Shown: positions 17,103 through 25,700 of the stretch, one piece after another
How positions within the stretch are numbered: the first letter of the stretch is position 1
How the letters are laid out: each line of letters opens with the position of its first letter
Origin: JADFOJ01 sp041580235
GTDB lineage: Bacteria; Planctomycetota; Phycisphaerae; Phycisphaerales; SM1A02
Length of the DNA stretch: 64,000 nucleotides
Direction: 5' to 3'
NCBI GenBank assembly: GCA_041580235.1
Contig: JBFGEG010000004.1
Coordinates: 4,066-68,065, forward strand
Translations under genes and position numbers: made by a program
Notes under the pieces: generated by a model
What the model was told of the DNA's origin: nothing
The model's input: only the letters and a program-made list of their open reading frames with translations
Database searches by the model: none

Positions 17103-18346
17103 GCCTGCACCGGCGCCACCGATCTGAGCCGATCGACGACCTCCTCGACGTTGGCCCGCGTGTTGAAGGCCGAGATCCGGAAGAACCCCTCGCCGCAGCG
17201 CCCGAAGCCGCTGCCCGGCACCACCACCACGTTGGCCCCGCTCAGGAGGTGGTCGAACATCTGCCAGCTCGTCTCGCCGTTGGGGCACGCGACCCACACG
17301 TAGGGTGCGTTGACGCCGCCCCAGACCCGCCATCCGAGTGATTCGCAGCCCTCGCGCAGGATGCGGGCGTTGGTCAGGTAGTGCTCGATGAGCGCCGACA
17401 CCTGCTGCCTTCCCGCGGGCGAATACAACGACTCGGCCGCCCGCTGCACGGGGTAGCTCACGCCGTTGGAGCGCGTGTTCCAGCGGCGCTCCCACAAGTC
17501 GCGCAGCGGCACGCGGCGGCCGTCGCGGGTGGTCGCCTCGACGCCGCGGGGGCAGACCGTATAGCCGCAACGGAGCCCCGTGAACCCGCCGTTCTTTGAG
17601 AAGCTGTGGAACTCGACCGCGCAGCGGCACGCGCCGGGAGCCTCGTAGATCGACCGGGGCAGGTTGGGGTCGCTGATGTACTCCATGTAGGCGACGTCAT
17701 AGAGGAGGATCGCGTCGTGCCGCAGTGCATAGTCCACCCACACGCGGAGCTGCTCATGGGTGATCATCGAGCCCGTGGGGTTGTTGGGGAAGCACAGGTA
17801 GACCAGATCGACCTTCTCGGCAGGAGGCGCGGCCACGAAGCCGTTGTCGGGCGTGCACGGAAGGTACACGATGCCCTCGTAGCCGCCGTCCTTGCCGGCG
17901 GGGCCCGTGTTGCCGCACATGACGTTCGTGTCCACGTAGACTGGGTACACCGGGTCAGTCACCGCGACGCGGTTGCCGGCGCCGAGGATCTCCAGGATGT
18001 GGCCGCAGTCGCCCTTGGAGCCGTCGGAGACGAAGACCTCCGAGGCATCGATGTCGAGGCCCCGATCGCGGAAGTCGTGCTCGGCGACGGCACTCCGGAG
18101 GAAGTCGTAGCCCGCGCCCGGCCCGTAGCCGCGAAAGGTCTCGCGATGGGCCAGCTCGTCGATCGCCTTGTGCACGGCCTCGACGGCGGTGTGCGGCAGC
18201 GGTTCGGTGACGTCACCAACACCGCAATGGATGATCCGTCCGGCCGCCTCCGGGTGAGCGCGGCTGAACGCGTCGATGCGGCGTCCGATCTCGGGAAACA
18301 GGTACCCGCCGGCGAGCTTCAGGTAGTGCTCGTTGACAAAGGCCAC
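17099..18346 (-). CDS. dapL: LL-diaminopimelate aminotransferase
   Basis: A 415-residue class I aminotransferase of the DapL type, converting tetrahydrodipicolinate plus glutamate directly to LL-diaminopimelate for lysine and peptidoglycan. DapL hallmarks are the N-terminal LAGGYLFPEI, VSDGSKGD (about 107-113), DPVYPVYVDTNVM (131-143), FPNNPTGS (186-193) and FHSFSKNGGFTGLRCGY with PLP lysine K251. The length matches the family. The start is GTG 18346, whose first base is the last base of the rplT stop (TAGTG). DapL is the usual lysine route in planctomycetes and related phyla. The coupling to ribosomal protein genes is noteworthy. Confidence 0.94.
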   Translation of the reverse strand: MAFVNEHYLKLAGGYLFPEIGRRIDAFSRAHPEAAGRIIHCGVGDVTEPLPHTAVEAVHKAIDELAHRETFRGYGPGAGYDFLRSAVAEHDFRDRGLDIDASEVFVSDGSKGDCGHILEILGAGNRVAVTDPVYPVYVDTNVMCGNTGPAGKDGGYEGIVYLPCTPDNGFVAAPPAEKVDLVYLCFPNNPTGSMITHEQLRVWVDYALRHDAILLYDVAYMEYISDPNLPRSIYEAPGACRCAVEFHSFSKNGGFTGLRCGYTVCPRGVEATTRDGRRVPLRDLWERRWNTRSNGVSYPVQRAAESLYSPAGRQQVSALIEHYLTNARILREGCESLGWRVWGGVNAPYVWVACPNGETSWQMFDHLLSGANVVVVPGSGFGRCGEGFFRISAFNTRANVEEVVDRLRSVAPVQA

Positions 18347-18756
18347 TAGACCGAAGCGTGGTTGGGTTTCTGCTCTCTGGCAGTGTCCGCAGCCGGAGCC
18401 GGCGCCGACTGGGTCCCTGCCAGGGTGACCAGCTGGTCAAAGACCGTGGGCTGCTCGATGGCGAGCTGGCTGAGCATCTTGCGGTTGAGCAGCACGCCGG
18501 CTCGCTGGAGACCGTGGATGAACCGGCTGTATCGCGTGCCGCGCATGCGGCAGGCAGCAGAGAGCCGGATGATCCACAGACGCCTCAGGTCACGACGCCG
18601 CGCCCGCCGATCGCGATAGGCGAACTGCCCCGCCCGCAGCACGGCGACCTTTGCCTGCTGCTTGTGCTTGCTGTGCGTGCCGCGATAACCGCGCACGGCC
18701 CGCAGCAGTCGCCGTCGGGCCTGAGTTCGCGCAGCACCTTTGCGGGCACGGGGCAT
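18346..18756 (-). CDS. rplT: 50S ribosomal protein L20
   Basis: A 136-residue L20. The basic N-terminus MPRARKGAARTQARRRLL and the core RRRDLRRLWIIRLSAACR, GLQRAGVLLNRKMLSQLA are diagnostic. The usual length is about 117; the extra 20 C-terminal residues are Ala/Pro-rich. ATG 18756 is preceded by GGAG at good spacing. It lies 35 bases after rpmI and overlaps dapL by one base. Confidence 0.97.
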   Translation of the reverse strand: MPRARKGAARTQARRRLLRAVRGYRGTHSKHKQQAKVAVLRAGQFAYRDRRARRRDLRRLWIIRLSAACRMRGTRYSRFIHGLQRAGVLLNRKMLSQLAIEQPTVFDQLVTLAGTQSAPAPAADTAREQKPNHASV

Positions 18757-18791
18757 GGTTCTTCTCCAGGGCAGTAAGCACCGCCCAAATA

Positions 18792-19088
18792 CTATTCCTT
18801 CGCGGCCTTGGACGGCTTGGCGGCCGCCGGGCCGGCCTTGGCGACCGTCGGGGACGCCTTTCCGGCGGCCCCATCGGAGCGGCGAGATCTCACCTTGAGC
18901 TGCAGCAGCTCCCGCAACCGGCCCGCATCCGCGTCCGAGGCGTACGTGGGGAGCCGGTAGCTGCGGATCGTCTGCCCCGACTTGTGGCTGCGCAGGTGCC
19001 GGCCGAAGGCCCGCTGGAACTTGATCTTCCCGCTCTTGGTGATCCGCACCCGCTTGAGCAGGCCCTTGTGTGACTTGTTCTTTGGCAT
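18792..19088 (-). CDS. rpmI: 50S ribosomal protein L35 with Ala/Lys-rich C-terminal extension
   Basis: Residues 1-65 (MPKNKSHKGLLKRVRITKSG, then FQRAFGRHLRSHKSG) are canonical L35. The protein continues for about 33 residues of Ala/Lys/Pro-rich tail (KAGPAAAKPSKAAKE), giving 98 residues against about 65 normally. ATG 19088 is the L35 start; the frame is open further upstream but without homology. infC, the usual first gene of the infC-rpmI-rplT operon, is not present upstream in this window. Confidence 0.95.
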   Translation of the reverse strand: MPKNKSHKGLLKRVRITKSGKIKFQRAFGRHLRSHKSGQTIRSYRLPTYASDADAGRLRELLQLKVRSRRSDGAAGKASPTVAKAGPAAAKPSKAAKE

Positions 19089-19430
19089 GACAGCGATACC
19101 GCCTTCGGATCTGGCCCGCCGGGGCCGGGTCCCACCCGCATCCTCCGTGAAAGGCTGGACCGCGAAGCGTAGCAAGGGGGGATGGTGAATGTCAATAAGA
19201 GAGGGGTTAAGCGGTGAGGGGTTGGTCAAGAGCCATGAGGGGAGAGGCGGCCACCGCGCGGCCCCGGTTCCAGGGATGCCGGGGTGTGCCGAGCGAGGCG
19301 AGGGTTCCAATCCGAGGCAGGATGCCTCGGATCTGACAGGACCCGTCCGCGGTACGGATGCCGCGGTCGGACCGCCACGACGCCGACGGCAGTACGAGAA
19401 GCACCCGCCGCGCGAGGACGCCGCGCGGCT
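19089..19430 (-). promoter_or_regulatory. rpmI leader region with two strong inverted repeats
   Basis: This 340-base gap between the anti-sigma gene and rpmI holds the rpmI promoter or leader. A perfect 10-bp inverted repeat ATCCGAGGCA/TGCCTCGGAT (19310-19319 and 19323-19332, 3-base loop) is followed by CCGCGG repeated in palindromic form (19347-19352 and 19361-19366). A C-rich tract on the minus strand (19196-19245 region) lies closer to rpmI. In other bacteria L20 autoregulates this operon through leader RNA structure. The inverted repeats could be that, or the terminator of the preceding gene. No T run follows on either strand. Confidence 0.45.
19196..19245 (-). repeat. C-rich spacer tract (copy 4, minus strand)
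   Basis: On the minus strand: CCTCTCCCCTCATGG, then GACCAACCCCTCACC and GCTTAACCCCTCTC. It lies about 110 bases before the rpmI ATG and does not contain a stop codon of a gene. Confidence 0.4.
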
Positions 19431-20348
19431 TCAGTGAGCCAGGAAAACGTCCGTCGGGTCATCCACGGGCTGGTTGGCCTTGAGGATCGGCGCCCTGGCC
19501 GGCAGCCAGATGTTGTCGTTGCCGCCCACCACCGGCTGCACCAGCCAGACCGTCTGCGCGTCGGATCCAAGGACCCACTGACCGCGCCCGCCGTGGTTGA
19601 TCGAAACGGTCAACGGCGGGATGCTCCGGCCGGACCGGACGGCGTCGATGATCGGGTTACGGTCGCCCAGAACCAGCGTGACACGCCCGGTGCCCCAGTG
19701 GGGCAGATGGCCGGGCACCTGCCACTGATAGCTGTAGCTCTCGCCGGGCAGACCATCGTGCCCGGGGCAGGTCAGGTGGCCGCGCTCGCAGTAGCCGTTG
19801 TCGATGAGCGGCTTGAGGTTCACCACGTTGTGGTTCGTCGGGGACCATGAGCTGAACAGTCCCGCCCGGGCGATGGGCATCGCACCGTTGTAGTCTTCGG
19901 AATACTGGTTGAACGCCCACGCCATCTGACGCAGGTTGTTGTTACACCCGCTGTCCACGGACCGCTGGCGAATGTAGCTCATCACCGGCCAGACGACGCT
20001 CGCCCCGATGAGGATCACCGCGGCGATCGAGATGAAGTCGGGCAGCCGGCGGCCCCGCCCGGTCCGCTCGGCGTCGAGGGCCGCATTCTCGAACGCCAGA
20101 CGAGCTGCGCGATCGTCCTCCGCCCGGTCGATCCTGGCCAGCGTCGCGTGAACGAGGGTGTCGTCGGCGTCCTCGACGGGGTAGTCCTCGAGCAGCTCGA
20201 AGAGGCCCGTCAGCGTGTCGGCGCGGCGCTGATCGCTCGGCGACAGCCCCTCCAGCGCCTCGGCGTCGAAGCCGCCCTCGACCAGGGCGTCAAGCAGACG
20301 CTGATCGTCCGGTGAAAGCCCCCCCGGTTGATCGGTGTGTGTGGTCAT
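19431..20348 (-). CDS. Putative anti-sigma factor with pseudopilin-like (DUF1559-type) domain
   Basis: A 305-residue single-pass membrane protein. The N-terminal 100 residues are acidic and helical, as in cytoplasmic sigma-binding domains. A TM helix follows at about 113-132 (FISIAAVILIGASVVWPVM). The extracytoplasmic part starts with CNNNLRQMAWAFNQYSEDYNG, which closely matches the conserved start of planctomycete DUF1559/pseudopilin domains, and ends in a beta-rich region. ATG 20348 overlaps the stop of the ECF sigma gene (ATGA), the usual arrangement of sigma and cognate anti-sigma. The sigma-binding function is inferred from context; no zinc-binding ZAS motif is present. Confidence 0.72.
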   Translation of the reverse strand: MTTHTDQPGGLSPDDQRLLDALVEGGFDAEALEGLSPSDQRRADTLTGLFELLEDYPVEDADDTLVHATLARIDRAEDDRAARLAFENAALDAERTGRGRRLPDFISIAAVILIGASVVWPVMSYIRQRSVDSGCNNNLRQMAWAFNQYSEDYNGAMPIARAGLFSSWSPTNHNVVNLKPLIDNGYCERGHLTCPGHDGLPGESYSYQWQVPGHLPHWGTGRVTLVLGDRNPIIDAVRSGRSIPPLTVSINHGGRGQWVLGSDAQTVWLVQPVVGGNDNIWLPARAPILKANQPVDDPTDVFLAH

Positions 20349-20944
20349 ATTGAGCGACCCTCTCGAACCATGGCTGCCTTCCACGCCTTGGCAAAGGCTG
20401 CGACCGCCGTGTGAAGCCTGCTCTTGACCGTCCCCAGTGGGATGTGCAGGGCATCGGCGATCTGGTTGTAGCTCAGCCGCTGGAAGTAGCTGAGCAGCAG
20501 GATTTCCCGCAGGTGCGGGGGCATCGAGTCCACCACCGCCTTGACCAGCCGGCTCCGCTCGGCGTCGAGGATGGGCGCGGACGGGCTGGGCAGGTCCGCC
20601 TCCAGCAGATCGACGTACGGCCGGCCCTCCTGCTCGCGATTCATGGGGGCCGAGAGCGAGACGGTGGGCTCGCGCCCGTGCTTGCGGTGGTAGTCGCGGG
20701 CCTTGTTGGCCGCGATCGTAAAGAGCCAGGGCTTGAAACGACGAGTGATATCGAAGGTCTCGGCGGACAGGTGGACCTGAACGAACGTCTCCTGGAAGAC
20801 GTCCTCCGCCGCCGACCGGGATCCCAGAAAGCGGATCAGAAAGTGCAGCAGCTGATTGCGATACCGCCCGATAATCTCCGCGAACACCTCACGGTCTCCG
20901 TGGACGTAGTCGTCGATCAGGGTCTCGTCGGTGCGTTCCTCCAC
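20345..20944 (-). CDS. ECF-type RNA polymerase sigma factor
   Basis: A 199-residue sigma-70 ECF protein. Region 2 is visible as FAEIIGRYRNQLLHFLIRFLG, SAAEDVFQETFVQVH and FKPWLFTIAANKARDYHRK. Region 4 is LREILLLSYFQRLSYNQIAD, ending with the helix-turn-helix IPLGTVKSRLHTAVAAF. GTG 20944 with GGAG eight bases upstream gives the expected N-terminus (ERTDETLIDDYV). The frame continues upstream without homology. It forms a two-gene unit with the overlapping anti-sigma gene. Autoregulation from the GC-rich region 20945-21178 is likely but not shown. Confidence 0.93.
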   Translation of the reverse strand: MEERTDETLIDDYVHGDREVFAEIIGRYRNQLLHFLIRFLGSRSAAEDVFQETFVQVHLSAETFDITRRFKPWLFTIAANKARDYHRKHGREPTVSLSAPMNREQEGRPYVDLLEADLPSPSAPILDAERSRLVKAVVDSMPPHLREILLLSYFQRLSYNQIADALHIPLGTVKSRLHTAVAAFAKAWKAAMVREGRSI

Positions 20945-21178
20945 CGCAGTTCTCCGGTCCCTGATGATACGCCCCGACGTGCCCTCCGACGGGTGGCGAA
21001 GTGGCCGCGTCGGAAGTCCGGGAAAAGCGCAGGCGGAGACCGGAATTGCAAGCATCTCGACGGTACTACGCCCCGGTCCCGGGGGGCGTTCGCGCTTTCC
21101 CCGGCGGCTTTTTGCCCCGGCCCGCGGGGCGGTGTGACGACCCCCCCAGGCGTGAAAAATCGGATATCTTCCTGACCG

Positions 21179-22318
21179 ATGCCTGTCCCGGTCTCCCAGA
21201 TGTCGGCGGTGGCGTGGTACGTGCTGAAGCAGAAGCTCCGGCGGCGCAAGCACTATCCGCTGGTCCTCATGCTGGAGCCGCTCTTTCGCTGCAACCTGGC
21301 GTGTGCAGGCTGCGGCAAGATCCAGTACCCCGCTCACATCCTCAAGCGTCACCTGACGGTGGAGCAGTGCCTGCGGGCGGTGGACGAGTGCGGGGCGCCG
21401 ATGGTGTCCGTCCCCGGAGGGGAACCGCTGCTGTACCCCCACATTGCCGAGCTCGTTGAGCGACTCATCGAGCGCCGGAAATACATTTACCTGTGCACCA
21501 ACGCCCTGCTGCTCAAGGAGAAGATCGAGCAGGGGGCCTTCAAGCCGTCCAAGTACCTGACCTTCTCGGTGCACATGGACGGGCAGGAAGAGCACCACGA
21601 CTTCGCGGTGTGCCGCGAAGGGACCTACGAGAAGGCGGCGGAGGCCATCCGGCTCGCCGTCGAGAAGGGCTTCCGGGTGACCACCAATACCACGCTCTTC
21701 GAGGGGGCCGACCCCAACTCCGTGCGCGCCTTCTTCGACGAGATGATGACGGTGGGCGTCGAAGGTCTCATGGTCAGCCCCGGCTATGCCTACGACAAGG
21801 CGCCCGACCAGCAGAGCTTTCTGAAGCGTCGGCAGACCAACGAGCTCTTCGAGATGATCCTCTCCAACCGCTCGAAGCGGTGGCGGTTCAACCAGTCGCC
21901 GCTGTTCCTCGAGTTCCTGATGGGGCGCCGCGACTACGAGTGCACGCCCTGGGGCAACCCCACCTACAACATGTTCGGCTGGCAGAAACCGTGCTACCTG
22001 CTGCAGGACGGGTACGCCGACACGTTCCAGGAGCTCCTGGACGACACCGACTGGGACGCCTACGGCCGCGCCTCCGGCAATCCCCAGTGCCAGCAGTGCA
22101 TGGTCCATTGCGGCCACGAGCCGACGGCGGTGGACCACACCTTTTCGAGCTTCGGCGGGCTCTTTGCGACGTTGCGGGCCATCGTCTTCAACGCATATGC
22201 AAACCCGGCCGCGCGAACGAAGCTGGGCAACGAGGCCAAGAAGCCTCACGGCCCGCTGGCGCGGCTGGTGGAGCTGGGCTTCGCCGACGACCTCAAAGCG
22301 AAGGCGGGGGCGGCCTGA
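21179..22318 (+). CDS. hpnH: Adenosyl-hopene transferase HpnH (radical SAM)
   Basis: A 379-residue radical SAM enzyme that adds 5'-deoxyadenosyl to diploptene, the first step of side-chain extension to C35 bacteriohopanepolyols. The cluster-binding motif CNLACAGC (C38, C42, C45) is followed by PGGEPLLYPHI, the GGE motif. Downstream FNQSPLFLEFLMG and ECTPWGNPTYN are segments conserved in HpnH, and a second Cys set (CQQCMVHCGHE) lies near residue 305. No squalene-hopene cyclase is in the window, so the pathway would be scattered. The gene diverges from the ECF sigma gene. Confidence 0.92.
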   Translation: MPVPVSQMSAVAWYVLKQKLRRRKHYPLVLMLEPLFRCNLACAGCGKIQYPAHILKRHLTVEQCLRAVDECGAPMVSVPGGEPLLYPHIAELVERLIERRKYIYLCTNALLLKEKIEQGAFKPSKYLTFSVHMDGQEEHHDFAVCREGTYEKAAEAIRLAVEKGFRVTTNTTLFEGADPNSVRAFFDEMMTVGVEGLMVSPGYAYDKAPDQQSFLKRRQTNELFEMILSNRSKRWRFNQSPLFLEFLMGRRDYECTPWGNPTYNMFGWQKPCYLLQDGYADTFQELLDDTDWDAYGRASGNPQCQQCMVHCGHEPTAVDHTFSSFGGLFATLRAIVFNAYANPAARTKLGNEAKKPHGPLARLVELGFADDLKAKAGAA

Positions 22319-22437
22319 CCGGCTTCGTCCGCGGCGTGCCCCCTGACCGGGAATAGAATGCCCGGCCCCATCGGTCTGTATCAAGCCCGATGTCGTTTCA
22401 CGCGATCTTCTAAGGATCCACAAGGGGAAAGCCCACC

Positions 22438-23877
22438 ATGAACGGGAAAGTCACGGCCACGGCCCTCCTGATCGGCTTGTCCGCCACCCTGGCCACGCCG
22501 CCCGCACACGCCCAGATGCAGGCCCAGCGAGACGCGGTCCGCATGGCCAACGACCTGTCGCTCGCGTTCCAGCGGGCGTCCAGGCTCATCGCCCCGTCAG
22601 TGGTCAACATCACGGCCCGGCAGCGTGTCGCGGCCGGCGGCTCGGGTGGCTCGCCCGAGCTCGACGAGTTCCTCGAGCGTTTCTTCGGCGGGAGAGCCCC
22701 CGACAACCGGGGAGGTCAGGGAGAAGGACGGTCGTTCGAGAGCATCGGTCAGGGCAGCGGCGTCATTGTCAAGTCCGACGGCTACATCCTCACGAACAAC
22801 CACGTGGTCGAGGGGGCTGTCGAGCTGAAGGTCACGCTTCCCAGCGGCCGGCAGTACGACGCCGAGCTGATCGGCACCGACGAGGAGACGGACCTCGCCG
22901 TCATCAAGATCGATGTCAAGGGTCTGGAGCCGGCCGACTTTGCCGACTCCGACGAAATCAAGGTCGGACAGTGGGTGCTGGCCGTCGGCAACCCGTTCGG
23001 GCTCGACAACACGGTGACGGCCGGCATCGTCAGCGCCGTCGGCCGACCCGCGATGGGTCTGGCCGAGTACGGCAACCTCATCCAGACCGATGCCGCCATC
23101 AACCCCGGCAACAGCGGGGGGCCCCTGGTGAACCTTGACGGAGAGGTCATCGGCATCAACAACGCGATCACCACCCAGACCGGCGGCTACATGGGGATCG
23201 GTTTTGCCATTCCCGCCAACATGGCGAGCAGCGTGCTCGACAGCCTGCTGGAGTCGGGCGAGGTCGTTCGCGGGTGGCTGGGGATCACGATGCGTCCGCT
23301 GCTGCCCGAGGAGGCCGAATCCGTCGGATACCAGGGCCGCGGGGTGATCGTCATCAACGTGTCCGAGGGGAGCCCCGCCGAGAGCTCGGGCCTGGCGGAG
23401 GGCGACATCATCACGGCCCTCAACGGACGGCCCGTGGACACCTCGAGCCAGCTCCAGAACGCCGTCGCCCGCCGCGCCCCCGGGACCACGATCGACATGT
23501 CCGTCCTTCGCGAGGGTCGCGCCCTTCAGGTCCCGGTCACGCTCGGCGAGCGGCCGCCGCTGGCCCTGCTGCGGACGGGCCAGAGCGCGGCGCGGGCCTT
23601 AGCGGACCTCGGCCTGATCATCGGGCCCCTGACCCAGCAGCGCGCCGAGGAGCTCGGCGCGGACTCCAGCGAGGGCGTTCTCGTGCTGGGGGTCGAGCCC
23701 GGCGGCTTCGCCGACGAGCTGAACATACGCGCCGACGACATCATCGTGCGGTTCGACGGTGCGTCGATCAGGACCGTCGACGACCTCAGCCGGGCCACGG
23801 TCGGTTTCGATCCGGACGGAAGCGTCCGCATCGAGGTTCTGCGTCGCGGCCGCCGGCGGACGTTCGCCGTCGAGTAG
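22438..23877 (+). CDS. HtrA/DegP-type periplasmic serine protease with two PDZ domains
   Basis: A 479-residue secreted trypsin-like protease and chaperone for misfolded envelope proteins. A signal peptide (TALLIGLSATLATPPAHAQ) is followed by the protease domain with H122 (TNNHV), D152 (ETDLAV) and S226 (GNSGGP). PDZ1 begins near GWLGITMRPLL (about 280) and PDZ2 near VLGVEPGGFADEL (about 418). Length and order match DegP/DegQ. The start ATG 22438 has a GGGGA element 8-12 bases upstream. The next gene is a site-2-protease homologue, so envelope proteolysis may be a joint theme. Confidence 0.95.
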   Translation: MNGKVTATALLIGLSATLATPPAHAQMQAQRDAVRMANDLSLAFQRASRLIAPSVVNITARQRVAAGGSGGSPELDEFLERFFGGRAPDNRGGQGEGRSFESIGQGSGVIVKSDGYILTNNHVVEGAVELKVTLPSGRQYDAELIGTDEETDLAVIKIDVKGLEPADFADSDEIKVGQWVLAVGNPFGLDNTVTAGIVSAVGRPAMGLAEYGNLIQTDAAINPGNSGGPLVNLDGEVIGINNAITTQTGGYMGIGFAIPANMASSVLDSLLESGEVVRGWLGITMRPLLPEEAESVGYQGRGVIVINVSEGSPAESSGLAEGDIITALNGRPVDTSSQLQNAVARRAPGTTIDMSVLREGRALQVPVTLGERPPLALLRTGQSAARALADLGLIIGPLTQQRAEELGADSSEGVLVLGVEPGGFADELNIRADDIIVRFDGASIRTVDDLSRATVGFDPDGSVRIEVLRRGRRRTFAVE

Positions 23878-23907
23878 CATGGACGGGTGGTTCCCCTGGA
23901 GTGACCC

Positions 23908-24606
23908 ATGTCCTGGTGGGTGAGCAGCTTTGCGCAGTCCGGCCGCTACATCGAGCTGGTCAGCTGGATCTTCTGGGTGCTGCTCTCGATCACGCTGCAC
24001 GAGCTCGCGCACGGGTGGGCCGCGCTGTGGCAGGGCGACGACACGCCGGCCCGGCTCAATCGCCTGACGCTGAATCCCGTGGTCCACATGGGCGTGCCGT
24101 CGCTGGTGATGTTCGCGCTGTGCGGCATCGCCTGGGGGGCAATGCCCGTGAACCCTCACCGGTTCAAGGACGGGCACCGCGGTGACATCTACGTCTCGGC
24201 GGCGGGCCCGGCGATGAACCTGCTGATCGCGCTGGCATGCCTGGTGATGCTGACTCTCTGGGGGGCGGTCGGACCGGAGGACTCGCCCCTGGCCCGCAAC
24301 GTCACCGTCTTCTTGTACTTCGGCGTCGCGCTGAACTTCATCCTGGCGCCCTTCAACCTCATGCCGATACCGCCCCTGGACGGCGCCCACATCCTGGCGG
24401 GTTTCTCCCCGCGTATTCGCGAGCTGTACCGGCATCCGCAGGCCGCGCTGTTCGGCCTGTTCATCTTCATCGCCGTCTTCTTCATGAGCCCCATCGGCGG
24501 CATCTTCATCGAGCTCGCCTGGGGCGGGGCCCGCTCGCTCGCCGACGCCGCGGGCCGCCTTGTCGGCAACCCCCCGCTGGCCCAGGCCCTGGCGGGGTCG
24601 TTCTGA
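23908..24606 (+). CDS. Site-2 protease family (M50) membrane metalloprotease
   Basis: A 232-residue polytopic intramembrane protease homologue. The zinc-binding HELAH is at residues 31-35 in the first TM helix, and the third ligand is the Asp in NLMPIPPLDG (about 150-159). No PDZ domain is present, as in the short S2P group (for example the YwhC/RseP-minimal type). It may cleave membrane-tethered regulators such as anti-sigma factors; no substrate is identified. It lies 30 bases after the HtrA gene, so co-expression is likely. Confidence 0.9.
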   Translation: MSWWVSSFAQSGRYIELVSWIFWVLLSITLHELAHGWAALWQGDDTPARLNRLTLNPVVHMGVPSLVMFALCGIAWGAMPVNPHRFKDGHRGDIYVSAAGPAMNLLIALACLVMLTLWGAVGPEDSPLARNVTVFLYFGVALNFILAPFNLMPIPPLDGAHILAGFSPRIRELYRHPQAALFGLFIFIAVFFMSPIGGIFIELAWGGARSLADAAGRLVGNPPLAQALAGSF

Positions 24607-24690
24607 CGGCCGCGTTGATCTTGCCCGACGGGCTGCTATCCTTTCGCGTTCGTCCCCGGGCCTCCGGGGAAGGGTTCGAAGGAGATCGTC

Positions 24691-24960
24691 ATGGTCGTGC
24701 TCCGTCTCAAGCGGCTGGGTCGTACGCATCGCCCGTTCTACCGGGTCAACGCGATGGACCGGCGTTCACCCCGCGACGGCCGCGTGATCGAGCAGCTCGG
24801 CTGGTACGACCCGCTGGCTCCGGAGGACCGCCAGGTCGAGATCAACGTCGAGCGGGCCGACTACTGGCTCAGCGTCGGCGCCCAGCCGAGCCGGACCGTG
24901 GCCAGCCTGCTGAAGCGTCTCGGCTGCGAGCCCAAGCCAGGAAAAGCCATCAGCCAGTAA
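24691..24960 (+). CDS. rpsP: 30S ribosomal protein S16
   Basis: An 89-residue S16. MVVLRLKRLGRTHRPFYRVN and DGRVIEQLGWYDPL are diagnostic. A strong AAGGAGAT ribosome site lies before ATG 24691. It heads the rpsP-trmD-rplS group; the rimM gene usually found between rpsP and trmD is missing. Confidence 0.97.
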   Translation: MVVLRLKRLGRTHRPFYRVNAMDRRSPRDGRVIEQLGWYDPLAPEDRQVEINVERADYWLSVGAQPSRTVASLLKRLGCEPKPGKAISQ

Positions 24961-24980
24961 TCGCCGTGGTTCGCGGCCTC

Positions 24981-25700
24981 ATGGCTCTCCGCATCGACAT
25001 ACTGACCCTGTTTCCCGAGATGCTTGCCGGGGCGCTGCAGTCGAGCATCCTCGGTCGAGCCGCCAAAGGAGGGTTCGCCGACTACCACCTGCACAACATC
25101 CGCCAGTGGTCGCAGGACAAGCACGACAAGGTGGACGATCGACCCTTCGGAGGCGAGCCGGGCATGGTCATGATGTGCCAGCCGCTCTACGACGCGGTCA
25201 TGGCCGTCGAGAAGGCGGACCCAACCCCGGCCACCCGCATCCTCCTCACGCCGCAGGGTGAGCGGTTGAGCCAGCCCCGGATCGAGTCGCTGGCCGGCGA
25301 GCCACGTCTCCTGCTCATCGCCGGTCATTACGAGGGCGTGGACGAGCGGGTGATCGAGGAGCTCCAACCGCAGGAGCTCAGCGTCGGCGACTTCGTGCTC
25401 AGCGGTGGCGAGATCCCCGCCCTGGTCGTGATCGACGCCGTGGTCCGGCTCATCCCAGGCGTGCTCGGCCACGAGAGCTCGGCGGCCGAGGACTCGTTCG
25501 CCCCCCGCGGGCCCCAGGGCCGGCGGCTCCTGGAGGGGCCCCACTACACTCGGCCCAGGGAGTGGCGGGGCCGCCCGGTCCCCGAAGTGCTGGTCTCCGG
25601 CGACCACGATGCTGTCCGCCGGTGGCGATTGCGTATGATGCTCGATCGCACACGGGAGCGACGCCCGGACCTGCTGACCACTGAACCCCCTGTCCCCTGA
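24981..25700 (+). CDS. trmD: tRNA (guanine-37-N1)-methyltransferase
   Basis: A 239-residue SPOUT methyltransferase that methylates G37 of tRNAs reading CNN and some other codons, preventing +1 frameshifting. Motifs include LTLFPEM (8-14), DDRPFGGEPGMVM (about 53-65), IAGHYEGVDERV (about 113-124) and the trefoil-knot SAM site SVGDFVLSGGE (about 133-143). Length is standard. ATG 24981 is 20 bases after the rpsP stop. The last codons sit in a C-rich tract that contains the stop. Confidence 0.96.
   Translation: MALRIDILTLFPEMLAGALQSSILGRAAKGGFADYHLHNIRQWSQDKHDKVDDRPFGGEPGMVMMCQPLYDAVMAVEKADPTPATRILLTPQGERLSQPRIESLAGEPRLLLIAGHYEGVDERVIEELQPQELSVGDFVLSGGEIPALVVIDAVVRLIPGVLGHESSAAEDSFAPRGPQGRRLLEGPHYTRPREWRGRPVPEVLVSGDHDAVRRWRLRMMLDRTRERRPDLLTTEPPVP

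Noticed and set aside
20945..21178. GC-rich palindromes such as CGCCCC/GGGGCG (21069-21088) between the sigma and hpnH genes.
   Set aside because: Short stems in a very GC-rich spacer without T run or phylogenetic support; not enough to call an operator or terminator.
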